The notes below the pieces were generated by a model that was not told the origin of the DNA, searched no databases, and was given only the letters and a program-made list of their open reading frames with translations. A stretch of DNA of 64,000 bases from Massilia brevitalea. Lineage in GTDB: Bacteria > Pseudomonadota > Gammaproteobacteria > Burkholderiales > Burkholderiaceae_D. The DNA lies in contig NZ_JAULSI010000017.1 in assembly GCF_030711405.1 (NCBI RefSeq), forward strand, positions 1-64,000. The letters run 5' to 3'. Positions 10,067-20,305 of the stretch are shown here, piece by piece (position 1 is the first letter of the stretch; the number at the start of each line of letters is the position of its first letter). The translations under genes were made by a program, and so were the position numbers.

Positions 10067-10941
10067 TGACTGCGCAGACCTTGCTCTTGAGGCTGCCGCC
10101 AGGGTACCGGGTGGACGAGGTACTGGCATTCCATGCGCGCGATGCCGAAGGTGTGGCGGAACAGGTGAATGGTCAAACGCTGCGCAAGGCGGTGCTGCTG
10201 GGTGGGGTGCCGGTCCTGTTCGCCGTGGACTTTGTGGATGGCGAGGCGCGCTGCAGTGTCGAAGCGGATGGCGAGCTCGATGCAGCCACGCGCGCCCTGG
10301 CCGACGAGGCGCTGCGCAGCATGCTGGCCCTGCGCATCGATCCGGCGCCGTTTGCCGATTTCGTGCGCGGCGATGCCTTTTTCGGTCCGCTGGTCGCGCG
10401 CCTGCCGGGCTTGCGCATCGTGCAGTCGGCCACGGTGTTCGAGGCGCTGACCTGGGCCATCATCGGCCAGCAGATCAACCTGCCGTTTGCCATCAGCCTG
10501 CGCCGCAGCTTCATCGGGCAGGCGGGGCGGCCGCACAGCAGCGGGCTGTGGTGCTATCCGGAAGCTGCGGACGTTGCCCGGCTTGAGCTCGATACGCTTA
10601 CCAGCCGCAAGTTTTCGCGCGCGAAGGCGGAGACGCTGTTGCGGGTGGCGCGGATGGCGAACGATGGCGAACTCGACCTGCGCTTGAATGACGATCCGCA
10701 AAGGAGCGCGGCGCAATTGCTGGCGATCAAGGGTGTCGGGCCCTGGACCGTGAACTACACGCTGCTGCGTGGCTATGGCTATGCGGACTGCTCGCTCGAA
10801 GGCGATGTGGCGGTGCGCAGCGCCATCGGACGGGCGCTGGGCATGGCGGAGAAGCCGTCGATTGCGCAGGCGCAGGGCTGGCTGGCGGCGTATGCGCCGC
10901 AGCGGACCATGGCGGCGGCGTATTTGTGGGCGAGTTTGTAG
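10066..10941 (+). CDS. DNA-3-methyladenine glycosylase II (AlkA-like)
   Basis: Base-excision repair glycosylase of the HhH-GPD superfamily that removes alkylated purines. The 291-residue product has an AlkA-type N-terminal domain, then the helix-hairpin-helix (KGVGPWTVNYTLLRG, about residues 221-235) and the acidic catalytic loop CSLEGDVAVRSAIG just after it. The IIGQQI motif (about residues 131-136) is also standard. It overlaps the upstream transporter stop by one base. Confidence 0.88.
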   Translation: MTAQTLLLRLPPGYRVDEVLAFHARDAEGVAEQVNGQTLRKAVLLGGVPVLFAVDFVDGEARCSVEADGELDAATRALADEALRSMLALRIDPAPFADFVRGDAFFGPLVARLPGLRIVQSATVFEALTWAIIGQQINLPFAISLRRSFIGQAGRPHSSGLWCYPEAADVARLELDTLTSRKFSRAKAETLLRVARMANDGELDLRLNDDPQRSAAQLLAIKGVGPWTVNYTLLRGYGYADCSLEGDVAVRSAIGRALGMAEKPSIAQAQGWLAAYAPQRTMAAAYLWASL

Positions 10942-11090
10942 GGTGGATGTGTTCGCCGTGCATACGCAGGCCAATTCCAGCACCTATCCGCGGGGACGAG
11001 TCCCCACACCACACCAGCCGCATCGTTGTTCAACCGATGAGACCGCGTGGGCACAAGGGCCTTACGCGGCCCGGCCCACCCTACAGCAAA
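10937..11090. repeat. Decayed pair of dispersed palindromic repeats
   Basis: GTAGGGTGG at 10937-10945 and GCCCACCCTAC near 11075-11086 face each other, with CCGCGTGGGCAC at about 11044-11055 between them. This is a degenerate copy of the paired element seen intact at 16430-16518. It fills the gap after the glycosylase gene. Confidence 0.6.
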
Positions 11091-11112
11091 AGCCGACAGA
11101 CACCTCAGTTCC

Positions 11113-11526
11113 TCAGCACCAGCGCGGCAGGCCTTCGAGGTGCTGGGCGCCTTCTCCCGAGAACCGGATCAATTGCGACAAGGGTACCGTGGCCAGGTTT
11201 TCGCGGCCGTAGTGCCCGCCGAGCGCGCTGGGGATCTTGAGGCAGTAGGTGCGGTCTTCGGTGAGCGGGCCGAGCGTGGACTCGGCGAGGTCCACCAGTT
11301 CCGGCATGTACCAGTCGTTCAGGAAATCCTGGTTATAGGACAGGGCGTCGAACGCGGCGCGGTCTTCGGCTACCGGTTCGCAGCACAGGTCTTGCGGGCG
11401 CAGGCGCCAGTAGCTGCCGTCGGCGTCGCGGATGATCAAATTGCCGAAGGCGTTGGCGCCCAGCACTTCGACGGCGGTCAGCCCCACCCAGCCCCAGGCC
11501 TCGTTGATGTCGTCAACAGTAATCAT
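11113..11526 (-). CDS. DUF1851 / Tdi1-type immunity-like protein
   Basis: The C-terminal half (NLATVPLSQLIRFSGEGAQHL, shown here only as VPLSQLIRFSG) matches the DUF1851 pattern, a domain found in the T6SS immunity protein Tdi1 and in related GAD-like proteins. The N-terminal half contains LIIRDADGSYWRLRPQDL, usual for the family. The ATG at 11526 gives 137 residues; an in-frame TTG at 11550 would add eight. No cognate toxin is adjacent, so it is either an orphan immunity gene or has another role. Family assignment is by recognition. Confidence 0.7.
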   Translation of the reverse strand: MITVDDINEAWGWVGLTAVEVLGANAFGNLIIRDADGSYWRLRPQDLCCEPVAEDRAAFDALSYNQDFLNDWYMPELVDLAESTLGPLTEDRTYCLKIPSALGGHYGRENLATVPLSQLIRFSGEGAQHLEGLPRWC

Positions 11527-11683
11527 GGTCGAGTCCGTTGTTTGCTCCAATTAGCATGGAATCACCGGCACGCGCTGCGCTTCTACAGCCGAGCCAGTCT
11601 CCAGTTCGACAGTACCGGGCTCGGCAAGTGCCGTGGAAACGCAGGGGGTTTGATCTACATCGAGTGTTTTCCGGCCGGAAAAC

Positions 11684-11717
11684 GAAAAAGCCGCTGATTC
11701 CAAGGAATCAACGGCTT
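11684..11717 (-). terminator. Terminator downstream of tRNA-fMet
   Basis: On the minus strand a long stem (AAGCCGTTGATTCC paired with GGAATCAGCGGCTT, one mismatch, 2-nt loop) is followed by a T-run. It sits 7 bp beyond the tRNA 3' end. Confidence 0.8.
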
Positions 11718-11723
11718 CGAATT

Positions 11724-11800
11724 TGGTTGCGGGGACAGGATTTGAACCTGTGACCTTCGGGTTATGAGCCCGACGAGCTGCCAGACTGCTCCACCCCGCG
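11724..11800 (-). tRNA. tRNA-Met (CAT), initiator type
   Basis: A 77-nt cloverleaf with encoded CCA. Read on the minus strand it starts CGCGGGGTGGAGCAG and has anticodon loop CTCATAA. The unpaired C1:A72 and the three G:C pairs of the anticodon stem (GGG/CCC) mark it as initiator tRNA-fMet. It has its own promoter and terminator. Confidence 0.95.
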
Positions 11801-11813
11801 TCTGTTGGAATGA

Positions 11814-11842
11814 ATTATACGCGGCTCCGGCCGTTTAGGCAA
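11814..11842 (-). promoter_or_regulatory. tRNA-fMet promoter
   Basis: On the minus strand TTGCCT (11837-11842) and a perfect TATAAT (11814-11819) are separated by 17 bp, placing the start about 10 bp ahead of the tRNA. Confidence 0.8.
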
Positions 11843-11983
11843 ATCCAATGCTGCGCCAATGTGCGATTGCAGCACACAGCGCGTGTTCCATGGCCGGATG
11901 CCCCGCCGCTGCCGGGGTGCGCACGCGGCACAGCCGGGCGATTCGGGTGTAAAGTAGGCGCACGTTCATTTTCGTCACTATCT

Positions 11984-12574
11984 ATGAAATTCTGTTCCGA
12001 GTGCGCCCACCCGGTCGCGCTGGCCATCCCCGAGGGCGACAACCGGCCGCGCCATGTGTGCTCGCAGTGCGGCACCATCCATTACCAGAACCCGAAGAAC
12101 GTGATCGGCACCATTCCCGTCTGGGAGCATGAGGGGCAACTCCAGCTCCTGCTGTGCCGGCGCGCCATCGAGCCGCGCTATGGCTACTGGACGCTGCCGG
12201 CCGGCTTCATGGAAAACGGCGAAACCACCGGCGAAGCCGCCGCGCGCGAAACCGAGGAAGAAGCCGGCGCCAACATCGAGCTCGGCCCGCTGTTCGCCCT
12301 GCTGAACGTGGCGCATGTGCACCAGGTCCATATGTTCTATCTGGCGCGCCTGGTCGACCTCGATTTCCATCCCGGCGAGGAAAGCCTGGAAGTGCAATTG
12401 TTCACCGAAGCCGAGATCCCCTGGGACGACCTGGCCTTCCCGACGATCCGCAAGACGCTGGAACTGTTCTTTGCCGACCGCGTCAAAATGCGCGAGGGCG
12501 GGGAGAAAGTGGGCCATGGCGTCCACACGCACGACATCGTTCGCCCGATGATCGCACCACGCGAACCCGACTGA
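11984..12574 (+). CDS. NUDIX hydrolase with N-terminal zinc ribbon
   Basis: Hydrolyses nucleoside diphosphate-linked substrates; exact substrate unknown. The 196-residue product starts with a zinc ribbon (CSEC at about residues 4-7, CSQC at about 27-30). A complete Nudix box follows: [16 protein letters not shown], then TEEEAG, at about residues 70-92. The layout resembles NudC-like and YjhB-like enzymes but the protein is shorter than NudC. The ATG at 11984 is chosen because the zinc ribbon begins right behind it. aat follows 13 bp later. Confidence 0.9.
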   Translation: MKFCSECAHPVALAIPEGDNRPRHVCSQCGTIHYQNPKNVIGTIPVWEHEGQLQLLLCRRAIEPRYGYWTLPAGFMENGETTGEAAARETEEEAGANIELGPLFALLNVAHVHQVHMFYLARLVDLDFHPGEESLEVQLFTEAEIPWDDLAFPTIRKTLELFFADRVKMREGGEKVGHGVHTHDIVRPMIAPREPD

Positions 12575-12587
12575 GCAGCGAGGCCGC

Positions 12588-13310
12588 ATGATTCCCTGGC
12601 TCGAGGCGCATACGCCCTTCCCCGATGTGTCCGAGGCGCTCACCATCGATGCGCCCGGCCTGCTCGCGGCCGGCGCCGACTTGTCTCCGCAGCGCCTGCT
12701 GCAAGCCTACCGCAACGGCATCTTTCCCTGGTTTTCCGAAGGCCAGCCCATCCTCTGGTGGAGCACCGATCCGCGCATGGTGCTCTACACCGACCACTTC
12801 AAGGTCAGCGACAGCCTGAAGAAAACCCTGCGCCGCGTCGAGCGCAGCCGCACGGGCGGCGGCCCCTGGCAGGTGCGCTTCGACAGCGACTTCGAGGCCG
12901 TGATGCGCGCCTGCGCCGCCCCGCGCAAGGACGGGCCCGGCACCTGGATTTCCGAGGACATCATCGCCGGCTATGGCGGCCTGCACGAGATGGGCCATGC
13001 GCACTCGGCGGAAGTCTGGCTCGATGGCGAACTGGTCGGCGGCGCGTATGGCGTGTGCATCGGCCGCATGTTCTATGGCGAATCGATGTTCGCGCGCGTC
13101 ACCGACGCCTCGAAGGTCGCGCTGGCCTACCTGGTGGCCTTCCTGCGCGCGCACGGCGTGCGCATGATCGACTGCCAGCAGGAGACCGGCCACCTGGCCT
13201 CGCTGGGCGCGGCGCCGATCGCGCGCAGCGCCTTCTTGCAGCACCTGCGTTCGGCAATCCGCGAACCGGCGATCGAACACTGGGACGTGGCGCCACCGCT
13301 GGGCGCATGA
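12588..13310 (+). CDS. aat: Leucyl/phenylalanyl-tRNA-protein transferase
   Basis: Transfers Leu or Phe from aminoacyl-tRNA to N-terminal Lys/Arg of proteins, marking them for ClpS/ClpAP. The 240-residue product has [19 protein letters not shown] near residue 24, [20 protein letters not shown] near residue 44, and [10 protein letters not shown] near residue 163, all family signatures. It lies 79 bp upstream of bpt, the other N-degron leucyl-transferase. Confidence 0.95.
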   Translation: MIPWLEAHTPFPDVSEALTIDAPGLLAAGADLSPQRLLQAYRNGIFPWFSEGQPILWWSTDPRMVLYTDHFKVSDSLKKTLRRVERSRTGGGPWQVRFDSDFEAVMRACAAPRKDGPGTWISEDIIAGYGGLHEMGHAHSAEVWLDGELVGGAYGVCIGRMFYGESMFARVTDASKVALAYLVAFLRAHGVRMIDCQQETGHLASLGAAPIARSAFLQHLRSAIREPAIEHWDVAPPLGA

Positions 13311-13388
13311 GCGCACGGTTGACTGCTTAACCGTGCGCGCCTGCGCTTTCGTTAGAATAGGTCCATCACGCCGTTCCGAGAGTCTTGC

Positions 13389-14117
13389 ATGACGCACCTA
13401 AACGACCTGCCCTTCTCCACGCTGCAGTTCTACACGACCGCACCCTATCCGTGCAGCTACCTCGACGCACGCCAGGCGCGCTCGCAAGTGGCCACGCCTT
13501 CGCACCTGATCAATGCCGACGTGTACTCCGAACTCGTGAAGAACGGCTTTCGCCGCAGCGGCATCTTCACCTACCGCCCCTACTGCGACGGCTGCCAGGC
13601 CTGCATCCCGGTGCGCGTGCGCTGCGCCGAGTTCGCCCCCAGCCGCACCCAACGCCGCGCCTGGAAGCGCCATGGCGACCTGAGCGCGATGGTCGCGAAT
13701 CTCGCCTTCTCCGACGAGCACTACGCGCTCTACCTGCGCTACCAGACCACGCGCCACGTCGGCGGCGGCATGGATCAGGACAGCCGCGACCAGTACGCCC
13801 AGTTCCTGCTGCAAAGCCGGGTCAACACGCGCCTGGTGGAATTCCGCGAGCCCGACGGCACCTTGCGCATGGTGTCGATCATCGATGTGCTGTCTGATGG
13901 GCTGTCGTCGGTGTACACCTTCTTCGACCCGGACGTCGTGGGCGCGTCCTTTGGCACCTACAACGTGATGTGGCAGGTCGGCCAGGCGCGCGAGCTGGGA
14001 CTGCCCTTCGTCTATCTCGGCTACTGGATCGAGCAGAGTCCGAAGATGGCCTACAAGACCAACTTCCGGCCGCTGGAAGCGCGCATCGGCGGTAAATGGG
14101 GCTTATTGGAACGTTAA
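13389..14117 (+). CDS. bpt: Aspartate/glutamate leucyltransferase
   Basis: Bpt-type transferase (homologous to eukaryotic Ate1) that adds Leu to N-terminal Asp/Glu, feeding the same ClpS degradation route as Aat. The 242-residue product has the N-terminal [12 protein letters not shown] cysteine cluster near residue 63 and [12 protein letters not shown] and [12 protein letters not shown] in the GNAT-like C-terminal half. The aat-bpt-pyrD order is typical of betaproteobacteria. Confidence 0.95.
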   Translation: MTHLNDLPFSTLQFYTTAPYPCSYLDARQARSQVATPSHLINADVYSELVKNGFRRSGIFTYRPYCDGCQACIPVRVRCAEFAPSRTQRRAWKRHGDLSAMVANLAFSDEHYALYLRYQTTRHVGGGMDQDSRDQYAQFLLQSRVNTRLVEFREPDGTLRMVSIIDVLSDGLSSVYTFFDPDVVGASFGTYNVMWQVGQARELGLPFVYLGYWIEQSPKMAYKTNFRPLEARIGGKWGLLER

Positions 14118-14141
14118 AACATGGTGTTGGCCGATGATATC

Positions 14142-14286
14142 GTAGGGTGGGCGCCCCGTGCCCACGCGTGAACGGTGAACGGACGCGGCGCCAATCAAGG
14201 CCAACACGGCGCATGCTTCACTACGTACGCAACTGCCGCGTGGCGTAATGCAGCCATGTCCGTTCATCGCCTGTAACGCCCTACGA
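14142..14286. repeat. Pair of dispersed palindromic repeats, right copy degenerate
   Basis: An intact module (GTAGGGTGGGCG, then GTGCCCACGCG) lies at 14144-14168. A degenerate facing half (GCCGCGTGGCG near 14237 and CGCCCTACGAT near 14276-14286) closes the element. It occupies most of the gap between bpt and pyrD. Confidence 0.65.
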
Positions 14287-14337
14287 TTGTCGGTACGCCC
14301 ACGGTACAATGCTTGCGACCCTTTCTACGAGCGTTCC

Positions 14338-15375
14338 ATGTCCGACAAACTCCTGTACACCCTCGCCCGTCCCCTGCTGTTCACGCTGCCAGCTGAAACT
14401 GCCCACAACCTGACCCTGCCGGCCCTGCGCCGCGCGGCCGAGCGCGGCATGACGGGGATGTTCAAGAAACCCGCGCCCGATCCGCGCACCGTCATGGGGA
14501 TCGCCTTCCCGAACCCGGTCGGCCTGGCCGCCGGCCTGGACAAGGATGGCGCCTACATCGACGGCCTGGCCGCCCTCGGCTTCGGCTCGATCGAGATCGG
14601 CACCGTGACGCCACGCGCCCAGGCCGGCAACCCGAAGCCGCGCATGTTCCGCCTGCCGGCCGCGCAAGGCATCATCAACCGCATGGGGTTCAATAACGGC
14701 GGCGTCGACGCCTTCGTGGCCAATGTCCAGGCCTCGAAGTTCCACCAGGAGAAACAGGGCGTGCTCGGCCTGAACATCGGCAAGAACGCCGACACGCCGA
14801 TCGAGCGCGCGGCCGAGGATTACCTGCACTGCCTGCGCAAGGTCTACCCGTACGCGAGCTATGTCACGGTGAACATCTCCTCGCCGAACACCAAGAACCT
14901 GCGCCAGCTGCAGGGTGCTTCCGAACTCGACGATTTGCTGGCCCAGCTGAAGGCCGAGCAGACGCGCCTGGCCGACGAGACTGGCCGCTACGTGCCGCTG
15001 GCCCTGAAAATCGCCCCGGACATCGACGCCGACCAGATCCAGAACATCGCCGGCGCCCTCTTGCGCCACAAGATAGACGGCGTGATCGCCACCAACACCA
15101 CGCTCAGCCGCAACCATGTGGTCGGCCTGCGCCATGGCCAGGAGACCGGCGGCTTGTCGGGCATGCCGGTGTTCGATTTGTCGAACATCGTGGTGCGCGC
15201 GATGAAGAAGGAACTGGGCGACGCCATTCCCATCATCGGCGTGGGCGGCATCCTGTCGGGCGCGGACGCCAGGGCGAAGATGGACGCCGGCGCCCAGCTG
15301 GTGCAGCTGTACAGCGGCCTGATCTACCGCGGCCCTGCGCTGGTGCGCGAGTGCGCGGATGCCTTGAGGGGATAA
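14338..15375 (+). CDS. pyrD: Dihydroorotate dehydrogenase (quinone), class 2
   Basis: Oxidises dihydroorotate to orotate in pyrimidine synthesis, passing electrons to quinone at the inner membrane. The 345-residue product has the class 2 N-terminal membrane-associating helix, the [13 protein letters not shown] motif (about residues 60-72) and the catalytic Ser in [15 protein letters not shown] (about residues 178-192). [12 protein letters not shown] near residue 300 binds FMN phosphate. The ATG at 14338 fits the family start. Confidence 0.96.
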   Translation: MSDKLLYTLARPLLFTLPAETAHNLTLPALRRAAERGMTGMFKKPAPDPRTVMGIAFPNPVGLAAGLDKDGAYIDGLAALGFGSIEIGTVTPRAQAGNPKPRMFRLPAAQGIINRMGFNNGGVDAFVANVQASKFHQEKQGVLGLNIGKNADTPIERAAEDYLHCLRKVYPYASYVTVNISSPNTKNLRQLQGASELDDLLAQLKAEQTRLADETGRYVPLALKIAPDIDADQIQNIAGALLRHKIDGVIATNTTLSRNHVVGLRHGQETGGLSGMPVFDLSNIVVRAMKKELGDAIPIIGVGGILSGADARAKMDAGAQLVQLYSGLIYRGPALVRECADALRG

Positions 15376-15378
15376 ACA

Positions 15379-16425
15379 ATGGAACGCAACCGGCTGGGAC
15401 GCAGCGATCTGAACGTATCGAAGGTCTGCCTGGGCACGATGACCTTCGGCGAACAGAATACCGAGCGCGATGCGCACGCGCAGCTTGACTATGCGGTGGA
15501 GCGTGGGATCAACTTCATCGATACCGCGGAGATGTATCCGGTCATGGGCCGCGCGGAAACGCAGGGCTCCACCGAGCGCTTCATCGGCAGCTGGCTGAAG
15601 GGGCGCGGGCGGCGCGACGACGTGGTCATCGCCTCGAAGATCGCCGGGCCGAATGCGAACATGGCGTGGATCCGCGGCGCCTCGCACGACCTCGATGCGG
15701 CCAACGTGCGCGCGGCGGTGGAGACCAGCTTGCAGCGCCTGCAAACGGATTACATCGACCTCTACCAGGTGCACTGGCCAAGCCGGAACGTGCCGATCTT
15801 CGGCTCGAACAGTTTCAACCCGAAGCGCGAACGGCGCAGCGTGCCGATCGAAGAAACCCTGGGTGCGCTGGACGATCTGGTCAAGGCCGGCAAGATCCGC
15901 CACATCGGCGTGTCGAACGAAAGCCCTTGGGGTGTGAGCGAGTGGATCAAGCAGGCGGAGATGAAGGGTCTGCCGCGCATCGCCACGATCCAGAATCTGT
16001 ACAACCTGACGGCGCGTGCTTTCGAGACCACGCTGCTGGACGAGACCTGCTTCCGCGAAGAGGTGAGTTTGCTGGCCTACAGCCCGCTGGCGTTCGGGCA
16101 GCTGACCGCCAAGTACATCGACGATCCGAAGGCGCACGGGCGGCTGACGATTTTCCCGCCGAACTGGAGCCCGCGCTATGTGCGGCCCGCCGTGCTGGAA
16201 GCGACGCGCGCGTATGCGGCGCTGGCGCGGGCGAATGGCTTGACCCCGGCGCAGATGGCGCTGGCGTGGTGTTATTCGAGGTGGTTCGTGGGAGCGACCA
16301 TCATCGGGGCGACCAATCTGGCGCAGCTGAAGGAAAACATCGATGCAGCTGAAACCACCTTGTCGCGCGAGGTAACGGACGCCATCGATGCGATCCACGC
16401 GAGTATCACGAATCCCGGGCAGTGA
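15379..16425 (+). CDS. Aldo/keto reductase, Tas-like
   Basis: NADPH-dependent oxidoreductase of 348 residues. The AKR tetrad is visible: Asp and Tyr in FIDTAEMYP (about residues 50-58), Lys in VIASKIAGP (about 84-92) and His in YQVHWPSRN (about 129-137). The GSTERFIGSWLKGR segment and overall length resemble Escherichia coli Tas. It starts three bases after the pyrD stop, so it is likely cotranscribed. Substrate unknown. Confidence 0.9.
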   Translation: MERNRLGRSDLNVSKVCLGTMTFGEQNTERDAHAQLDYAVERGINFIDTAEMYPVMGRAETQGSTERFIGSWLKGRGRRDDVVIASKIAGPNANMAWIRGASHDLDAANVRAAVETSLQRLQTDYIDLYQVHWPSRNVPIFGSNSFNPKRERRSVPIEETLGALDDLVKAGKIRHIGVSNESPWGVSEWIKQAEMKGLPRIATIQNLYNLTARAFETTLLDETCFREEVSLLAYSPLAFGQLTAKYIDDPKAHGRLTIFPPNWSPRYVRPAVLEATRAYAALARANGLTPAQMALAWCYSRWFVGATIIGATNLAQLKENIDAAETTLSREVTDAIDAIHASITNPGQ

Positions 16426-16429
16426 TCAG

Positions 16430-16518
16430 GTAGGGTGGGCTCTCGAGCCCACGCGGTACAACACACGCATCCCGACATGCAACCGTACGACCGCGTGGGC
16501 ACAAGTGCCCACCCTACG
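16430..16518. repeat. Intact facing pair of dispersed palindromic repeats
   Basis: The shortest and cleanest copy of the family: left module 16430-16457 (GTAGGGTGGGCT, TCGA, AGCCCACGCGGT) and right module 16491-16518 (CCGCGTGGGCAC ... GTGCCCACCCTACG) with 33 bp between. It lies between the convergent aldo/keto reductase and cysB genes and could fold into a strong bidirectional terminator-like structure, although there is no T-tract. Confidence 0.85.
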
Positions 16519-16537
16519 AACTCCGCCGCTAACGTAA

Positions 16538-17473
16538 TCAGCTTGCTTCGACTTCCACCTGCAAGGTCCGCTCGATATCCGAGCGCGTAAACCCCGGCGC
16601 AAAGCGCTCGATGAAGTGGTAGGCATACGCCCGCAAATAGGCCCCGCGCCGCACGGCGAGGCGCGTCACGTTCGGCGCAAACAGGTGCGATGACTCCACC
16701 GCCCGCAGTCCCTTGTCGCGCCCATGGTCGAACGCCATCGAGGCGATGATGCCGACGCCCATCCCCAGCGACACGTACTGCTTGATGACGTCCGAATCCA
16801 TGGCCGTCAGCACGATGTCCGGCGACAGTCCGGCCGTGCGGAAGGCTTCGTCGATATGGCTGCGCCCCGTGTAGCCGACGTCGTAGGTAATCAAGGGATA
16901 ATTCGCCAAATCTTCCAGCCGCAATGGGGTACTCGACAGCAGCGGATGCCCATCCGGCGCCACCACCACGTGGCTCCAGCGGTAGCACGGAAAAGACACC
17001 AGGTCGGGAAACGCCGACAAGCCCTCGGTGGCGATGCCGATATCGGCCCGCCCCGACAGCACGTATTCGGCGATGTGCTCCGGCGCGCTTTGCTGCAGGG
17101 CGATGCGCACGTTCGGGAAGGCGCTGCGGAAGGACTGCACCACCTGCGGCAGCGCATAGCGCGCCTGGGTGTGGGTGACGGCAATCGTCAGCGTGCCGCT
17201 GTCTTTTTCCGCATATTCCTGGCTGGCCTGCGCCAGGTTTTCCGCCTCCACCAGCAGGCGCTCGACGATCTTCAGAATTCCCTTGCCCGGTGCGGTGAGC
17301 CCGGTCAGGCGCTTGCCGTTGCGCTCGAAGATGACGACGCCGAGTTCTTCCTCGAGTTCGCGGATCTGGCGCGACACGCCCGGCTGCGACGTGAACAGGG
17401 CATTGGCCACGTCGGTGAGGTTGAAGTTGCGGCGCGCCGCTTCGCGCACCGAGCGCAGCTGCTGGAAGTTCAT
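16538..17473 (-). CDS. cysB: LysR-type regulator of sulfur assimilation
   Basis: CysB activates sulfate uptake and cysteine synthesis genes in response to N-acetylserine or O-acetylserine. The 311-residue product has a winged helix-turn-helix ([20 protein letters not shown], about residues 18-37) and a periplasmic-binding-like effector domain with [13 protein letters not shown] near residue 197. It starts within the cysA stop codon (ATGA overlap) and is the last gene of the sulfate operon, so it may be part of an autoregulated unit. Confidence 0.93.
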   Translation of the reverse strand: MNFQQLRSVREAARRNFNLTDVANALFTSQPGVSRQIRELEEELGVVIFERNGKRLTGLTAPGKGILKIVERLLVEAENLAQASQEYAEKDSGTLTIAVTHTQARYALPQVVQSFRSAFPNVRIALQQSAPEHIAEYVLSGRADIGIATEGLSAFPDLVSFPCYRWSHVVVAPDGHPLLSSTPLRLEDLANYPLITYDVGYTGRSHIDEAFRTAGLSPDIVLTAMDSDVIKQYVSLGMGVGIIASMAFDHGRDKGLRAVESSHLFAPNVTRLAVRRGAYLRAYAYHFIERFAPGFTRSDIERTLQVEVEAS

Positions 17474-18543
17474 ATGCCGCCTCCCTGGTCGACGAATACC
17501 TCGATGCGGCGCGGACGCACGACCAGGGTCTCGCCTTCCTTCAGGCCCAGGCGCGCAAAGCGCTCGTTCGGAATCACGGCTTCGATCAGCTGGGCATTGT
17601 CTTCGCGTTCCAGGTCGAGCTGGGCCAGCGGGCCGATGGCGTGCGCGCGGCGCAGCTTGACCACGATGCCTTCCTGGCCCGGCGTGTAGCGCTCGACGTC
17701 CAGGTCGTGCGGACGCACGTAGCCGATGCCGTCGGCATTGCTCACGCCATTCAGTTGCGGCGCGTCGAACAGGGCGTCGCCGCTGGCCAGCACGCCGTCG
17801 TGCACGCGGCCATGGAACAGGTTCACATTGCCCAGGAAGCTGTAGACAAAGGGCGAGCTTGGGGCGTTGTACACGCTTTCCGGCGTGCCGAGCTGCTCGA
17901 TGCGGCCCTTGTTCATGACCACCACCTGGTCGGCCACTTCCAGCGCTTCTTCCTGGTCGTGGGTGACGAAAATCGAGGTCACGTGCAGCTCGTCGTGCAG
18001 GCGGCGCAGCCAGCGGCGCAGTTCCTTGCGCACCTTGGCATCCAATGCGCCAAAGGGTTCGTCGAGCAGCAGCACGCGCGGTTCCACGGCCAGCGCGCGC
18101 GCCAGGGCGATGCGCTGGCGCTGCCCGCCCGACAGCTGCGGCGGATAGCGGTCGGCGATCCAGTCGAGCTGCACCAGTTCCAGCAGCTTCTTCACCTTGT
18201 CGCGGATCTGCGCTTCGCTCGGGCGCTCCTTGCGCGGCTTGACACGCAGGCCGAAGGCCACGTTCTCGAACACGGTCATGTGCTTGAACAGCGCGTAGTG
18301 CTGGAACACGAAACCGACCTGGCGCTCGCGCACATGGCGGTGCGAGGCATCCTGGCCGTCGAGCAGCACCGAACCCGAATCCGGATGTTCGAGGCCGGCG
18401 ATGCAGCGCAGGAGCGTGGTCTTGCCGCAGCCCGAAGGGCCGAGCAAGGCGGTCAATTGGCCGTCGGGGAATTGCAGCGAAACGTCGTCGAGCGCCGTGA
18501 ACTGGCCGAACTGCTTGCGGATGTGTTGGACTTCGATCGTCAT
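17470..18543 (-). CDS. cysA: Sulfate/thiosulfate ABC transporter ATP-binding protein
   Basis: Energises sulfate/thiosulfate import. The 357-residue product has Walker [12 protein letters not shown] (about residues 34-44), Q-loop, ABC signature [15 protein letters not shown] (about 134-148), Walker [13 protein letters not shown] and the switch His in [10 protein letters not shown]-terminal TOBE-like regulatory domain follows. Start chosen at 18543, where ATGA overlaps the cysW stop. Confidence 0.95.
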   Translation of the reverse strand: MTIEVQHIRKQFGQFTALDDVSLQFPDGQLTALLGPSGCGKTTLLRCIAGLEHPDSGSVLLDGQDASHRHVRERQVGFVFQHYALFKHMTVFENVAFGLRVKPRKERPSEAQIRDKVKKLLELVQLDWIADRYPPQLSGGQRQRIALARALAVEPRVLLLDEPFGALDAKVRKELRRWLRRLHDELHVTSIFVTHDQEEALEVADQVVVMNKGRIEQLGTPESVYNAPSSPFVYSFLGNVNLFHGRVHDGVLASGDALFDAPQLNGVSNADGIGYVRPHDLDVERYTPGQEGIVVKLRRAHAIGPLAQLDLEREDNAQLIEAVIPNERFARLGLKEGETLVVRPRRIEVFVDQGGGI

Positions 18544-19466
18544 TGCGTGCGCTCCGTGGTGCCGGTGTCTGCACTGCGGGACTGGTGCAGACGCCATTCG
18601 ATAAAGGACTTGACGGCCAGCGTCACCAGCGCGAGCAGCGCCAGCAAGGATGCGATCGCAAAGGCGGCCGTGAAGTTGTATTCGTTGTAGAGGATTTCGA
18701 CCTGCAGCGGCATGGTGTTGGTCTCGCCGCGGATGTGGCCCGACACGACGGACACCGCGCCGAACTCGCCCATCGCGCGGGCGTTACACAGGATCACGCC
18801 GTACAGCAGGCCCCACTTGATGTTCGGCAGCGTCACACGCCAGAAGGTTTGCCAGCCCGAGGCGCCCAGCACCAGCGCCGCCTCTTCTTCCTCGGTGCCC
18901 TGCTGCTGCATCAGCGGAATCAGCTCGCGCGCGACAAACGGGAAGGTAATGAACACGGTCGCCAGCACGATGCCCGGCGCCGCGAACAAAATCTTGATGT
19001 CGTGTTCGGCGAGCCATTCGCCGAACCAGCCCTGGGCGCCGAACAGCAGCACGTAGATCAAACCGGCGATCACCGGCGACACCGAGAACGGCAAATCGAT
19101 CAGGGTCAGCAGCACGCTCTTGCCGCGGAAATCGAACTTGGCGATCGCCCACGACGCCGCCACGCCGAACACCAGGTTCAGCGGCACGGCGATACCGGCC
19201 GCGATCAGGGTCAGCTTGATGGCGGAAATCGCATCCGGGTCGATAATGGCTTCGATGTAGGTGTCCCAGCCGCGTTTCAGGGCTTCGGTGAACACGGCCA
19301 CCAGCGGCACGAACAGGAACAGGGTCAGGAAGGCGAGCGCGATGGCGATCAGCGTCCAGCGCACCCAGCGCGGCTCGAAGGTATTCGTTTGCGGGGCACG
19401 CGCGAGACTGCGCGGCGCGACCACGGTTGGCTTGTCCAAGGTGGACGTATCGAATGCGGCGCTCAT
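18540..19466 (-). CDS. cysW: Sulfate ABC transporter permease
   Basis: Inner-membrane permease partner of CysT. The 308-residue product has about six membrane segments and the ABC permease coupling loop ([20 protein letters not shown], about residues 200-219). The start at 19466 creates an ATGA overlap with the cysT stop; a start at 19493 is possible but would overlap cysT coding more deeply. Confidence 0.95.
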   Translation of the reverse strand: MSAAFDTSTLDKPTVVAPRSLARAPQTNTFEPRWVRWTLIAIALAFLTLFLFVPLVAVFTEALKRGWDTYIEAIIDPDAISAIKLTLIAAGIAVPLNLVFGVAASWAIAKFDFRGKSVLLTLIDLPFSVSPVIAGLIYVLLFGAQGWFGEWLAEHDIKILFAAPGIVLATVFITFPFVARELIPLMQQQGTEEEEAALVLGASGWQTFWRVTLPNIKWGLLYGVILCNARAMGEFGAVSVVSGHIRGETNTMPLQVEILYNEYNFTAAFAIASLLALLALVTLAVKSFIEWRLHQSRSADTGTTERTQ

Positions 19467-20305
19467 TTCTTCCCTGCCCGTTTGCGCGTCCATGCCTGGA
19501 GCAGATTGATGGTGAGGAGCAGGATGAACGAGAAGATCAGCATCACGACCGCAATCGCAGTGGCGCCGGCGTAATCGTACTGCTCCAGTTTGGTGATGAT
19601 GAAGAGTGGCGTGATCTCGGACACCATCGGCAGGTTACCGGCGATGAAGATCACCGAGCCGTATTCGCCGGTGGCGCGCGCAAAGGCCAGCGCAAAGCCG
19701 GTCAGCAGCGCCGGCACGATGCCCGGCAATACCACGCGAATGAAGGTTTGCAGCGGGCTGGCGCCCAGGCTGGCCGAGGCTTCCTCGAGCTCGCGCTCGG
19801 CTTCTTCCAGCACCGGCTGCACCGTGCGCACCACGAAAGGCAGGCCGATGAAGGTCAGCGCTACCACCACGCCCAGCGGCGTAAAGGCCACCTTGATGCC
19901 GACTTTATCGAGATACTGGCCGATCCAGCCGTTGGCCGAATACAGGGACGTCAAGGTAATGCCGGCCACGGCGGTCGGCAGCGCGAACGGCAGATCGACC
20001 AGGGCGTCGACGAATCGCTTGCCCGGAAAGCGGTAGCGCACCAGCACCCAGGCCACGATGCCGCCGAAGACGACGTTGAAGCTGGCCGCGATCAGCGAGG
20101 CGCCGAAGCTGAGTTTGTAGGAAGCGATCACGCGTTCTGAGGTGACGGCGCGCCAGAACGCTTCCCAGCTCATGGTGAAGGTGTTCAGGAACACGGCGGA
20201 CAGCGGGATCAGCACGATCAATGCGAGATAAAAGATCGTGAACCCGAGCGAGAGCCCGAAGCCGGGAATGACCCGGCCAGGTGCGCGTGTCTGCGAGAAA
20301 GTCAT
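19463..20305 (-). CDS. cysT: Sulfate ABC transporter permease
   Basis: First gene of the sulfate operon (also called cysU), 280 residues with about six membrane segments. The coupling loop [18 protein letters not shown] lies near residue 180. The ATG at 20305 has an AAGG site upstream. A periplasmic sulfate-binding protein gene (sbp or cysP), which usually precedes cysT, is absent: the upstream neighbour is a divergent, unrelated gene. Confidence 0.95.
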   Translation of the reverse strand: MTFSQTRAPGRVIPGFGLSLGFTIFYLALIVLIPLSAVFLNTFTMSWEAFWRAVTSERVIASYKLSFGASLIAASFNVVFGGIVAWVLVRYRFPGKRFVDALVDLPFALPTAVAGITLTSLYSANGWIGQYLDKVGIKVAFTPLGVVVALTFIGLPFVVRTVQPVLEEAERELEEASASLGASPLQTFIRVVLPGIVPALLTGFALAFARATGEYGSVIFIAGNLPMVSEITPLFIITKLEQYDYAGATAIAVVMLIFSFILLLTINLLQAWTRKRAGKK

